This document shows positions 7,776 to 14,131 of a stretch of DNA of 47,922 nucleotides, piece by piece. Each line of letters opens with the position of its first letter. Position 1 is the stretch's first letter. The notes under the pieces were generated by a model. It was not told where the DNA came from and did no database searches. It saw nothing but the letters and a program-made list of their open reading frames with translations. Made by a program: the position numbers and the translations under genes. The DNA is from Aneurinibacillus aneurinilyticus ATCC 12856 (lineage in GTDB: Bacteria; Bacillota; Bacilli; Aneurinibacillales; Aneurinibacillaceae), in NCBI RefSeq assembly GCF_000466385.1, contig NZ_KE952892.1:29583-77504 (forward strand). Direction: 5' to 3'.

Positions 7776-7904
7776 ATATAAAAAGTCCAATATCCCAACA
7801 TTAGAATTAAGAAATTGGACTTTTATCATTACTTCGGAATATCGAGCGATTATGGAAGATCATAAGCATATTTCTTGTTTAACTAAAGCACCCGTTACTT
7901 TAAG
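7711..7904. mobile_element. IS-end-like remnant
   Basis: CACCTGTTACTTTAGG (7715-7730) recurs in the same orientation as CACCCGTTACTTTAAG (7889-7904), 14 of 16 identical. ATTTTGCAC occurs twice, 23 bp apart (7735-7743 and 7758-7766). Multiple short repeats at an end are characteristic of IS21-type elements, and TGTTCACC resembles a terminal TG. No transposase gene is present, so this would be a decayed or solo end. The assignment is from pattern only. Confidence 0.3.
7781..7824. terminator. Bidirectional hairpin AAAAGTCCAAT / ATTGGACTTTT
   Basis: Perfect 11-bp arms at 7781-7791 and 7814-7824 with a 22-base loop. Both arms end in four A or T bases, so it could stop transcripts in either direction. 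It lies inside the gene-poor stretch 7515-8211, which otherwise holds IS-like debris, a few weak dyads and the resolvase control region. Confidence 0.4.
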
Positions 7905-8078
7905 TACGATAATTCACAACTGGTAGTCGGTCCAGGATGTCGAGCAGCTGCAGTATACATAATTTGTTTCCGAAACAGCGCTAGGCGTGATCGAGGGAGT
8001 GGATTCCTCGATGTTTACCGATACCTTTATAACTAGATATCAAACATAATGTCGGTGTTTTTTTGTTTGGATATATTC

Positions 8079-8194
8079 TCAAAAACGATTGTTTTAGAAA
8101 CAATGTCATTAAACAGTGAAAAAATTATTTTTTTCGCTGTTTTTTATTTCAAAAACCGTATCAAAAACTATTTTACAAAATGGTACGTTTTAGA
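8079..8194. promoter_or_regulatory. Candidate res region of the adjacent resolvase
   Basis: Two dyads share the half-site TCAAAAAC...GTTTTAGA. One is compact (8079-8098, 4-bp gap). The other spans exactly 34 bp (8161-8194, 18-bp gap). A 34-bp site II and a shorter crossover site are the usual composition of res sites of Tn3-type resolvases. The 34-bp dyad overlaps the -35 and spacer of the resolvase promoter, as expected for autoregulation. Binding is inferred, not shown. Confidence 0.5.
8111..8146. terminator. AT-rich hairpin upstream of the resolvase gene
   Basis: AAACAGTGAAAAAA pairs with TTTTTTCGCTGTTT around a 3- to 4-base loop, followed by further T residues. It can act as a terminator protecting the resolvase control region from upstream transcription. 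It lies between the two candidate res dyads and may also set their spacing. Confidence 0.5.
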
Positions 8195-8200
8195 TATAAT
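8172..8200 (+). promoter_or_regulatory. Promoter of the resolvase gene
   Basis: TTTACA (8172-8177), 17-base spacer and TATAAT (8195-8200), eleven bases ahead of the ATG at 8212. With initiation near 8207 the transcript would have almost no 5' leader before the ATG at 8212. This favours use of the internal start discussed for the resolvase gene. Confidence 0.75.
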
Positions 8201-8211
8201 ATAGGTAAGAA

Positions 8212-8802
8212 ATGGATAGTAGGGAGGGAAAGAAAATTAAAGTAGGCTATGCAAGGGTATCTACTGCCGATCAATCGTTAGACTTACAGCTTGATGCTTT
8301 GCAAAAAGCCGGTTGCGAACGCATTTATACAGAAAAATTGAGTGGTGCGAAAGATGATCGACCGGAGTTGGCCAGAGCACTGGACATACTTCGTCCAGGT
8401 GACGTATTTGTCGTCTATAAATTGGACCGTCTAGCCAGATCGACAAAAAAGCTTATCGAGGTTGCAGAACAACTCAAAGGATTGGAAGTCGAATTTGTCA
8501 GTATTAAGGATAATATTGATACGAGCACACCTACAGGGAAGCTGATGTTTGGGATGCTTGCTGTTCTCGCAGAATTTGAACGTGACATTATTCGGGAAAG
8601 AACAATGGCTGGACTTGAAGCAGCCAGGGCACGGGGGCGTAAAGGTGGCCGTCCATCGGCAAACGTAAAAAAGGTTCAACAGGCATTATCGTTGTATGAT
8701 AGCCGGAATCATAGTGTTTCAGAAATTGAAGAACTGACCGGGATAAGCAGAGCAACACTATATCGAGCGTTGAAAAAGCGTAAGGAGGAGCAAAATGGAT
8801 AA
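8212..8802 (+). CDS. Serine recombinase (resolvase/invertase family)
   Basis: 196-residue small serine recombinase. The N-terminal catalytic domain has YARVSTADQ with R15 and the nucleophile S17. It continues with YKLDRLARS (about 70-78) and the hinge/E-helix AEFERDIIRERTMAGLEAARARGRKGG. A C-terminal helix-turn-helix (SVSEIEELTGISRATLYRAL) ends the protein. The likely role is multimer resolution through the res-like region just upstream. Homologues normally begin at 'MKVGYARVST'. Here that position is ATT at 8236, preceded by a strong GGGAGGG, whereas the ATG at 8212 has no ribosome site, so the true start is open. The next gene overlaps by 8 bases. Confidence 0.93.
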   Translation: MDSREGKKIKVGYARVSTADQSLDLQLDALQKAGCERIYTEKLSGAKDDRPELARALDILRPGDVFVVYKLDRLARSTKKLIEVAEQLKGLEVEFVSIKDNIDTSTPTGKLMFGMLAVLAEFERDIIRERTMAGLEAARARGRKGGRPSANVKKVQQALSLYDSRNHSVSEIEELTGISRATLYRALKKRKEEQNG

Positions 8803-9232
8803 TCAAAAAAGGCTACTGGAAGAAGTAATGGCCGATCTGTACCGTATTCTACCTACCTTAAATGTCGTATCAAAAAAACTAGAAGATGAAATGTATCCAA
8901 GTGAACACCTGGACGCAGATACACAATTTATGATTCGTGAGCTGCGTTCTTTAGGATATCAGCATATCGACAAGTTAGTAAGCCAACTTCGTTATTTGCA
9001 AAAAGAGGTTTACTATGAAGGATTGCTTTACATAAACGGAAACGGACGCTATGAAGTGGATGGCCAGGAGTTGGCAAGTGGGTCTGTGATAGAAGTTTGG
9101 TCAGAACGGTTTGACGAGTCAGCACAATGGCATATTGTCCGTATTGAACACTCCAATCTACACGGTGGTTATTATGCGTACCAATGGCCAGAGTTAAAAT
9201 TAGAAGGATTAAAGGCGCGAGTACGTCGTTAA
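8795..9232 (+). CDS. DUF5348-like protein
   Basis: 145-residue soluble protein, coupled to the resolvase gene by overlap and carrying AAGGAGGAG ahead of its ATG. The N-terminal 75 residues are helical. The C-terminal half (EGLLYINGNGRYEVDGQELASGSVIEVW...WHIVRIEHSNLHGGYYAYQWP) matches the pattern of DUF5348, a small beta-rich domain common in Firmicutes mobile elements with no assigned function. Close linkage to the resolvase suggests an element-maintenance role at most. Family recognition is from memory of the motif. Confidence 0.72.
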   Translation: MDNQKRLLEEVMADLYRILPTLNVVSKKLEDEMYPSEHLDADTQFMIRELRSLGYQHIDKLVSQLRYLQKEVYYEGLLYINGNGRYEVDGQELASGSVIEVWSERFDESAQWHIVRIEHSNLHGGYYAYQWPELKLEGLKARVRR

Positions 9233-9271
9233 TGATTCACAAAACGGCAATATTGCGAAAGGTTGTGACAT

Positions 9272-9574
9272 ATGAAAAAGCCAAAAAATCGGAGTGAACG
9301 CATCGAATGGATAACTAGAAAATTGGGTCACAGGGTGCTAATTGGTTATGCAAAATACACGGACAGAGAGGTTAAGCAAGAGTTTGAGTTAATGTACAAA
9401 ATTTATAAAGATAAGCCAGATTACGATGTAACCACTGAGCCTAGCCCCACCTGTGTTGTTTGCGAGAGCGAAGTCGAGGTCACGTATACATGCCTTTGTA
9501 CGGCAGGGTGTATTTTGGATAAAGATGATCCTGCATATGAAGAACATAAGCGGCTTTATGAGAACGGAAACTAG
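9272..9574 (+). CDS. Hypothetical Cys-containing protein, 100 aa
   Basis: The ATG follows GAAAGG. The first 55 residues are basic and charged. The C-terminal part carries CVVCESEVEVTYTCLCTAGC, five closely spaced cysteines that could bind zinc or a cluster. No family is recognised. A repeated intergenic motif beginning TTCACAAAACGG (about 9237) precedes it, and a related copy (about 9584) follows it. Confidence 0.55.
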   Translation: MKKPKNRSERIEWITRKLGHRVLIGYAKYTDREVKQEFELMYKIYKDKPDYDVTTEPSPTCVVCESEVEVTYTCLCTAGCILDKDDPAYEEHKRLYENGN

Positions 9575-9736
9575 CTTTCACAATTCAGCGCTTTTATAAA
9601 GGTCCGACGAGCATAAGGAATTGACAGGGTAGGGGAACCATACGCTTACCTGCCTCCCGAGCCTTGCGGCGGCGAGCAATAGAAGACCCCTCACGGGGGT
9701 AGGGGGTTGTCTTCCATCAAAAGCGAGGTGAGTGAT
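9575..9736 (+). other. GC-rich structured intergenic stretch
   Basis: This gap has no convincing gene. It is richer in G and C than its surroundings and contains a hairpin with GAAGAC (9682-9687) and GTCTTC (9709-9714) arms, extended inward by CCCT/AGGG. Upstream of it lie runs such as CTGCCTCCCGAGCC. It ends at the GAGGTGAGTGA translation signal of the 44-residue membrane protein. It could be a structured leader, a small RNA or a relic; the sequence does not decide. Confidence 0.35.
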
Positions 9737-9871
9737 TTGCCTGTTCTTGCTGATTTTTTGCATATTATTTCTTCGTTTAGAACTCATTTTCCCGGTCTTA
9801 TAGAGTTTATTTTCCTTTTGTCTCTTACTTTTGCTTTTTGTCTATATGCGGAAGAAAAATGGGGTGAGTGA
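9737..9871 (+). CDS. Small membrane protein, 44 aa
   Basis: Begins with TTG directly after GAGGTGAGTGA, a strong ribosome site. The protein has one hydrophobic helix (about 20-36, LIEFIFLLSLTFAFCLY) and a charged tail, AEEKWGE. The gene ends inside the ribosome site of the next gene: its final codons and stop form GGGGTGAGTGA, so the two are coupled. A third gene at 10247 uses the same initiation cassette. No family is recognised. Small size and a single membrane segment fit a phage- or plasmid-type accessory membrane peptide. Confidence 0.5.
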   Translation: MPVLADFLHIISSFRTHFPGLIEFIFLLSLTFAFCLYAEEKWGE

Positions 9872-9872
9872 T

Positions 9873-10175
9873 ATGTTCTGTGATTATTCAAGATTTGACG
9901 AAATGGATGAGGATTCAATATACAAGGAACTGAAAGAGCTATTTGAAAAAAAGTTTGGCAGGCCTCCAACTGAAATAGAGGAAAGGAAAATGAAAGCTTT
10001 CATATTTATGAAGTCTGATGAAAAAGTTGATTGCCAGCATAAGTATGGAATTTTTGATTGGTATCATGACAATGAAGGTTCTCAAATTGACCTTTTTCGT
10101 TGTGAAAAATGCGGGGACGTGAGGGAAGTGTATTCTAGTTTTTATGATTTTGATGACTATTTGAGCGATTGTTGA
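9873..10175 (+). CDS. Hypothetical protein with zinc-ribbon-like end, 100 aa
   Basis: I chose ATG at 9873 because GGGGTGAGTG precedes it; a longer frame from 9831 overlaps the 44-residue gene. The first 50 residues are acidic and helical (MDEDSIYKELKELFEKKFGR). The second half has CQHKYG and, 28 residues later, CEKCGD, a C-x-H...C-x-x-C arrangement that could hold one zinc. The sequence is acidic overall. No named family; it sits among short accessory genes. Confidence 0.6.
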   Translation: MFCDYSRFDEMDEDSIYKELKELFEKKFGRPPTEIEERKMKAFIFMKSDEKVDCQHKYGIFDWYHDNEGSQIDLFRCEKCGDVREVYSSFYDFDDYLSDC

Positions 10176-10246
10176 AGTCCGATAATTTGCATTCTGTAGC
10201 TTTTGACCTTTTTGATGAACTTTCAAAACGTTGGGGGGTGAGTGAT

Positions 10247-10318
10247 TTGTTTGAGGTATTAATCGTGTTTTTTTACATTTGTTTCGCGGTCTCGTTCTTT
10301 ATCATTGCTATTCAATAA
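10247..10318 (+). CDS. Tiny hydrophobic protein, 23 aa, toxin-like
   Basis: TTG start immediately after GGGGGGTGAGTGA gives MFEVLIVFFYICFAVSFFIIAIQ, essentially one membrane helix preceded by Phe-Glu. This layout resembles the short 'holin-like' type I toxins of Bacilli, which carry a similar FE pair at the N-terminus. An inverted repeat TGGTG/CACCA (10342-10360) followed by T residues lies about 25 bases downstream and could end the transcript. An antisense antitoxin RNA was not identified. The ribosome site supports translation; the toxin idea is inference. Confidence 0.42.
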   Translation: MFEVLIVFFYICFAVSFFIIAIQ

Positions 10319-10447
10319 TATGTGTTATTGCAACACAAACAGCCTGGTGTTATGAGCTGCACCATCGTTTTTAATTAAAAATCCGAGCGATTTTCTAACT
10401 GAACAGTTTTATATTTTAAATGAGATCGGGTACTAGGAGATGAATAG

Positions 10448-11341
10448 ATGAAAAAATGGAGAGGTATTCTATCTAAGTTATTTATTATAGTATCCCTTAT
10501 TGGAATGCTTACTGGCTGCAATACAATTGCGGATGCTACAATTACAAGTAAGCCAGCACAGGCAGTAAGTCATGGCAAAATGACAGTTAAATATATTGAT
10601 GTGGGCCAGGGGGACGCGACGTTAATCGTTTCCCCAGAGGGAAAAAACGTGTTAATCGATGCCGGAGATAAATCTCACGGTGAAACGGTCACTAAAAGTC
10701 TACAAAAAGAAGGGGTAAAACAAATTGATTATTTTGTGCTTACACATCCGGACTCGGATCATATAGGTGGAGCGACTCATGTAATCGATACGCTACCAAT
10801 AAAGTCAATTGTTATGCCTTTGAAGAGTAGCTCTACAGAAACCTATTTTGGTGTACTACTGGCTATCAAGGAAAAAAACATACCGATTATTCACGGAGAA
10901 AAAGGCATGTCACTCGATATAGGAAAGTCAGTGAAAGCACAAATTCTTTCTCCGGGTCCCAAGGTTTCATATATTGATACAAATGACTGGTCAATCGTGC
11001 TGAAAGTTACATATGGTAAACAGAAATTCTTGTTTACCGGTGATGCTGCAAAGAAAGCGGAAAACGATATGTTAGCGAGTGGCCAAGATTTATCTGCGAA
11101 CGTGTACAAGGCTGGCCACCATGGCTCCAAAACTTCCTCAAGCACTAAATTTCTGAAGGCTGTACGTCCAGAAATCGTGGTGATTTCTGTCGGAGCCAAT
11201 AATAAGTATCATCATCCGAATATCGAAACACTACAACATATTCACCAGGTCGGTGTTAAAAAGATTTATCGAACGGATGACCGAGGAACTGTAACAGCTA
11301 CTACAGATGGAAATACAATTGAGTGGAAAAGTGAGAAATAG
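10448..11341 (+). CDS. ComEC/Rec2-like metallo-beta-lactamase-fold lipoprotein
   Basis: 297-residue exported protein. Residues 1-24 form a lipoprotein signal with lipobox LTGC (Cys24). The mature part is a metallo-beta-lactamase-fold hydrolase: DVGQGDATLI (51-60), then the metal motif H100-x-D102-x-D104-H105 in THPDSDHIGG, FTGDAAKKAEND and KAGHHGS. This is the pattern of the C-terminal domain of ComEC/Rec2 and its free-standing relatives, which act on DNA or nucleotides outside the membrane. TAGGAGATGAA precedes the ATG, and a palindrome, AACTGAACAGTT (10397-10408), lies in the promoter area. A terminator follows at 11412. It is probably cargo. Confidence 0.9.
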   Translation: MKKWRGILSKLFIIVSLIGMLTGCNTIADATITSKPAQAVSHGKMTVKYIDVGQGDATLIVSPEGKNVLIDAGDKSHGETVTKSLQKEGVKQIDYFVLTHPDSDHIGGATHVIDTLPIKSIVMPLKSSSTETYFGVLLAIKEKNIPIIHGEKGMSLDIGKSVKAQILSPGPKVSYIDTNDWSIVLKVTYGKQKFLFTGDAAKKAENDMLASGQDLSANVYKAGHHGSKTSSSTKFLKAVRPEIVVISVGANNKYHHPNIETLQHIHQVGVKKIYRTDDRGTVTATTDGNTIEWKSEK

Positions 11342-11411
11342 GAAAAATACTATGCTAATGAGTGCCATATATCGGCGCTACAATCAACCATTATGAATAC
11401 TATTTTAATTT

Positions 11412-11436
11412 AGTCGTCCATGAGGCGACTTTTTTA
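11412..11436 (+). terminator. Intrinsic terminator after the MBL-fold lipoprotein
   Basis: AGTCGTC pairs with GGCGACT (7 bp, one G-T wobble) around CATGA and is followed by six T residues. It lies 70 bases after the stop codon of the lipoprotein gene. Confidence 0.75.
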
Positions 11437-11532
11437 ATTTTTGCTTAATCAAATGAAAATTGTAATCTTTTTCCTTAGGATATGTTGTAATATAAAAGTA
11501 GTAGTAAAAAATACTTGTATGAGGAGATGTGT

Positions 11533-12570
11533 ATGGGAACTAAGGCTGTAGAAGAGAATGCTATTACCTTTCTTGAGGCGATCGACAACGATAACCGGAT
11601 GCTTGTTAAGGAGATGTTAGATACAGGGATAGACGCCAATATACAAGTGAAGATGGGGTTTTTAAACTTACGTAAAACAATTTTACCATTGGAAATAGCT
11701 ATCCGTAATGAAAATTTGGAAATGTGTAAATTGTTACTTGACTACGATGCTAATCCAAATTTAATAAGTCAGGAATTTTTAGCCTCACTAGTAAAGAAAG
11801 AAGGTGTACCATTCATTTCTTTATTACTTGATAGGGGACTTGATGCAAACTCCAAGATTTATGATGCTAGCCTCAATAGACAGCAGCTTTTGTTAGCGGG
11901 GATAATGTCAAAAAATAATGAAATTCCAGAATCCCTGATCAATAAATTCATTGATAAAGGATTTGATATTAATTATAGAAATGAAAGCACACCTTTTGTT
12001 CATTGGTCTTTAGTATTGAGAGCGAATACCAATATTTTTTTAAGTTTTATTAGTAAATGCGATTCCTCGTTGCTTAATAATAGTATGCTGAGAAGGGCCT
12101 TAAGTGAGGGTGCTCCTATAGAAAATGTGAAGGTAATTCTTGAAGAATTCCAAAGGAGAGGGATTTCTGATTATCATAAATGGATGGAAAAGGAATTCAT
12201 TTATTCAGCCAGAACAGGAAAGATTGAGGCTGTAAGATTACTTCTTGATTTTAAAGTAGATATAAATACGACTGATGAAGAAGGTAAAAGCGCTTTAATG
12301 TGGGCAGTAATACAAGACCGTATAGAAGTAGTAGAGGAGCTTATTAAATCAGGTATTTCGGTTGATCTCCAGGATAAAAGTGCAATAACAGCTCTAATGA
12401 TAGCTGCTAGGGATCGAAAATATAAAATCGTTAGATTATTGCTTAACGGAGGCGCAGATGTGCACCATAAAGATGTGAAAAATAAAAGGGCTATTGAATA
12501 TATTCCTGAATATGAGTCATTAATGACATTCACACTACTACTTGATGCGGAGAAGGGTCCCATAAGTTAG
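11533..12570 (+). CDS. Ankyrin-repeat protein, 345 aa
   Basis: The ATG at 11533 has GAGGAG six bases upstream; the in-frame TTG (11515) and ATG (11527) further upstream fit less well. Ankyrin-type repeats are clear at the C-terminus: GKIEAVRLLLDFKVDINTTDEEGKS, then DRIEVVEELIKSGISVDLQDKS and RKYKIVRLLLNGGADVHHKD as successive 33-residue units. Diverged copies occur near the N-terminus (ENLEMCKLLLDYDANPNL). No signal peptide or enzymatic domain is seen. Ankyrin repeats bind proteins. The gene and its neighbour are AT-richer than the transfer genes, which fits imported cargo. It may form a pair with the 96-residue protein downstream. Confidence 0.88.
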   Translation: MGTKAVEENAITFLEAIDNDNRMLVKEMLDTGIDANIQVKMGFLNLRKTILPLEIAIRNENLEMCKLLLDYDANPNLISQEFLASLVKKEGVPFISLLLDRGLDANSKIYDASLNRQQLLLAGIMSKNNEIPESLINKFIDKGFDINYRNESTPFVHWSLVLRANTNIFLSFISKCDSSLLNNSMLRRALSEGAPIENVKVILEEFQRRGISDYHKWMEKEFIYSARTGKIEAVRLLLDFKVDINTTDEEGKSALMWAVIQDRIEVVEELIKSGISVDLQDKSAITALMIAARDRKYKIVRLLLNGGADVHHKDVKNKRAIEYIPEYESLMTFTLLLDAEKGPIS

Positions 12571-12614
12571 GAGTATTAATGCAATAGAGTATAATCAAAG
12601 ATATAGAGGGTGAT

Positions 12615-12905
12615 ATGATGGAAGGGTTAAAAATTGGGGAAGAATCCGCTGGAAAATTAGACACGAATCAGATAGCGATTGCTAATGAGTTTTATCTTAA
12701 ATTAAAAAAATATGAGGAAGATATTAAGCTAAGGGATGCTTTTCTCCCTGTTATAAGAATAATGTATACTGAAAAATATCATGGGCCAAATGAGGGTATA
12801 TTAAGAAACACACTAAAGGCCCTTGCTGAAGAATACGAGTCTAATTATTCTAATGAATACTGGGTTAGTGATATTGAGTCGAATATAAGATATGCATTTA
12901 AATGA
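12615..12905 (+). CDS. Hypothetical protein, 96 aa
   Basis: ATG pair at 12615/12618 behind GAGGGTGAT. A small acidic, helical protein with no membrane segment (for example NEFYLKLKKYEEDIKLRD). It lies 45 bases after the ankyrin gene and before a strong terminator, so the two probably form one transcript. A TATAAT at 12580-12585 might add a local promoter, but no matching -35 is visible. No family recognised; an immunity or partner protein of the ankyrin protein is possible but unsupported. Confidence 0.65.
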   Translation: MMEGLKIGEESAGKLDTNQIAIANEFYLKLKKYEEDIKLRDAFLPVIRIMYTEKYHGPNEGILRNTLKALAEEYESNYSNEYWVSDIESNIRYAFK

Positions 12906-12924
12906 TTGTAAGCAGTTATCAAAA

Positions 12925-12958
12925 AAAAGCGCCAGCTTAATTACCAGCTGGCGCTTTT
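12925..12958. terminator. Strong bidirectional terminator
   Basis: Perfect 13-bp arms, AAAAGCGCCAGCT (12925-12937) and AGCTGGCGCTTTT (12946-12958), with an 8-base loop. A-runs and T-runs on either side serve both directions. It separates two convergent genes, the 96-residue protein (plus) and the GNAT protein (minus). Confidence 0.92.
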
Positions 12959-12959
12959 C

Positions 12960-13397
12960 CTAGTCAATATTTAACCTCCAGTTGCCGTTGTGAAACTTTG
13001 TATTTGTGGTTAATGCTGGGACCGGTTCAAACTTATGATACTGGCAAAAATTTGCCATTTCATTTGTTGAGACAGCTTCAACTATAATATATTTAAACCC
13101 TTTGCTAATTGCATATTTCTTGAGCCACTTCAGTACCTCAGTACCTGTGCCCTTGCCTGTATTTTTTAATTCTATCCTTGCAATTGTTAAGTGCTCAGGT
13201 GAATAACGCAAATATAATTCATTGTCTTCTCCTTTGATCCACAATCGATTAAAATCATCTAAGCTCATTTTAGTCGGGGAACCGTTATCCTTATCAAATA
13301 TTTTCTTTAGTTTTTTAAGCTCTTTTGCAACAAAAATGGAATCCTGGGCGAACCTCTTAGGGAAATTTATTTTTTTATCAAAAATTTTACTAAGCAT
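12960..13397 (-). CDS. GNAT-family N-acetyltransferase
   Basis: 145-residue protein starting at ATG 13395-13397, seven bases after GGGGGAG; a longer frame to 13463 lacks a ribosome site. The C-terminal half has the GNAT pattern: beta strand HLTIARIELKN, a CoA-loop-like TGKGTGTEVLKWLKKYA, strand GFKYIIVEAV, then NEMANFCQYHKFEPVP. Such enzymes transfer acetyl groups to small molecules or proteins; the substrate is unknown. A possible promoter (TATAGT -10 at 13434-13439) lies in a TATACCC-containing region resembling other minus-strand promoters here. Probably cargo. Confidence 0.8.
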   Translation of the reverse strand: MLSKIFDKKINFPKRFAQDSIFVAKELKKLKKIFDKDNGSPTKMSLDDFNRLWIKGEDNELYLRYSPEHLTIARIELKNTGKGTGTEVLKWLKKYAISKGFKYIIVEAVSTNEMANFCQYHKFEPVPALTTNTKFHNGNWRLNID

Positions 13398-13482
13398 AAA
13401 GCCACTCCCCCATTGATTTTTTTGTATATTTTTACTATATAGTGGGTATAAAAAAATAGCCATTAAGACATATCGATCTTAA

Positions 13483-13579
13483 AAATCGTGCACTTTTTTG
13501 TGCACTTTTTCGTGCACTTTTTTGAGCACACTTTTTGCCGTTTCTGTGTGGTAATATGATAGTGTAGGAAAAATAAATA
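13483..13579 (+). repeat. 97-bp promoter repeat, copy A, with 12-bp iterons
   Basis: This 97-bp block is 96/97 identical to 28704-28800. It contains tandem 12-bp units: GTGCACTTTTTT (13488), GTGCACTTTTTC (13500), GTGCACTTTTTT (13512) and a diverged unit, GAGCACACTTTTT (13524). After them comes a promoter-like part, with TATGAT as -10 (about 13555-13560) and a weak -35 (TTTTTG) 17 bases upstream. A weak -35 beside iterons fits an activator-dependent promoter. It starts the conjugation operon and is followed at once by an attenuator-like hairpin. Confidence 0.85.
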
Positions 13580-13610
13580 AGAGAGCGCAAGTAATTCTAC
13601 TTGTGGTCAT

Positions 13611-13640
13611 AGGGCCTGCGCGTTGCGTATGGCCTTTTTA
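13611..13640 (+). terminator. Leader terminator/attenuator of the conjugation operon
   Basis: AGGGCC (13611-13616) pairs with GGCCTT (13631-13636). Inner pairing of TGCGC with GCGTA extends the stem, and TTTTTATTTT follows. A smaller hairpin, CAAGTA/TACTTG (13588-13603), sits just upstream and could be part of an alternative fold. The structure lies between the promoter in repeat A and the first gene, so transcription must pass it. Confidence 0.65.
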
Positions 13641-13677
13641 TTTTCCATATTACAGGGGAAAGGAGGGAAGGTGCTAA

Positions 13678-13893
13678 ATGAACCCTAAAACAAATCAGGG
13701 GTATCTATTTGGTTGTTGTCGTTTATGGAATGTATGTAAGATGGGGCAGGAACCATGTCCACGATTTGAAGAGGAGCCTGATTATGTCGCCGGATGTGAT
13801 TGCTTTAAACGTTATATACGTTCAAACAATCAACAAGAGCAAGTGCCGGATTTTATGGGGGTTGATAAAGAGGGGCAAGGATATTTACTTTAA
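13678..13893 (+). CDS. Small Cys-rich hypothetical protein, 71 aa
   Basis: First gene after the repeat-A promoter, with AAAGGAGGG upstream. It contains six cysteines in the first half (GCCRLWNVC, EPCPRF, GCDCF), spaced as in a small metal-binding fold, and a polar tail. No signal peptide. The family is not recognised. Its position at the head of the transfer operon is typical of small regulators or accessory DNA-processing proteins. Confidence 0.62.
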   Translation: MNPKTNQGYLFGCCRLWNVCKMGQEPCPRFEEEPDYVAGCDCFKRYIRSNNQQEQVPDFMGVDKEGQGYLL

Positions 13894-13917
13894 TTATTGT
13901 TGAAAGGGAGGGAGAAT

Positions 13918-14130
13918 ATGAAAGAACGGAGTATGGTAGATGAGATTATCCAAGCTGCAGCTGAGGAGGCAGAAATTCATCCAGAACAGTCACATCGTTG
14001 TATAATGGCAGCTTTTCGTCGGATTTCAGAGGTAACACTTCAGCAGGGTGGTATAGACTTAAGTTGCTTTATTCCAGGTATGCATACGAGTCATTTGGCA
14101 ACATCAACCCGTGGTGGAATGGTGAGTTAG
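13918..14130 (+). CDS. Small hypothetical protein, 70 aa
   Basis: The ATG at 13918 follows AAGGGAGGGAG; the in-frame TTG at 13897 is upstream of that site and is discounted. A helical, acidic N-terminal half (MVDEIIQAAAEEAEIHPEQ) is followed by HRCIMAAFRRISEV and a small-residue-rich tail. Only one base separates its stop from the GTG start of the TcpA-like gene, so the two are coupled. Function unknown. Confidence 0.62.
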   Translation: MKERSMVDEIIQAAAEEAEIHPEQSHRCIMAAFRRISEVTLQQGGIDLSCFIPGMHTSHLATSTRGGMVS

Positions 14131-14131
14131 T

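Noticed and set aside
10397-10415. AACTGAACAGTT with TATATT as a defined promoter-operator of the MBL-fold gene
   Set aside because: The palindrome is real, but no acceptable -35 lies at 16-18 bases from the -10, so it was only mentioned with the gene.
13488-13536. Tandem GTGCACTTTTTT units as a CRISPR array or IS end
   Set aside because: Units are 12 bp and directly adjacent, with no spacers and no transposase; the two 97-bp copies are in the same orientation and each lies before an operon, which fits promoters better.
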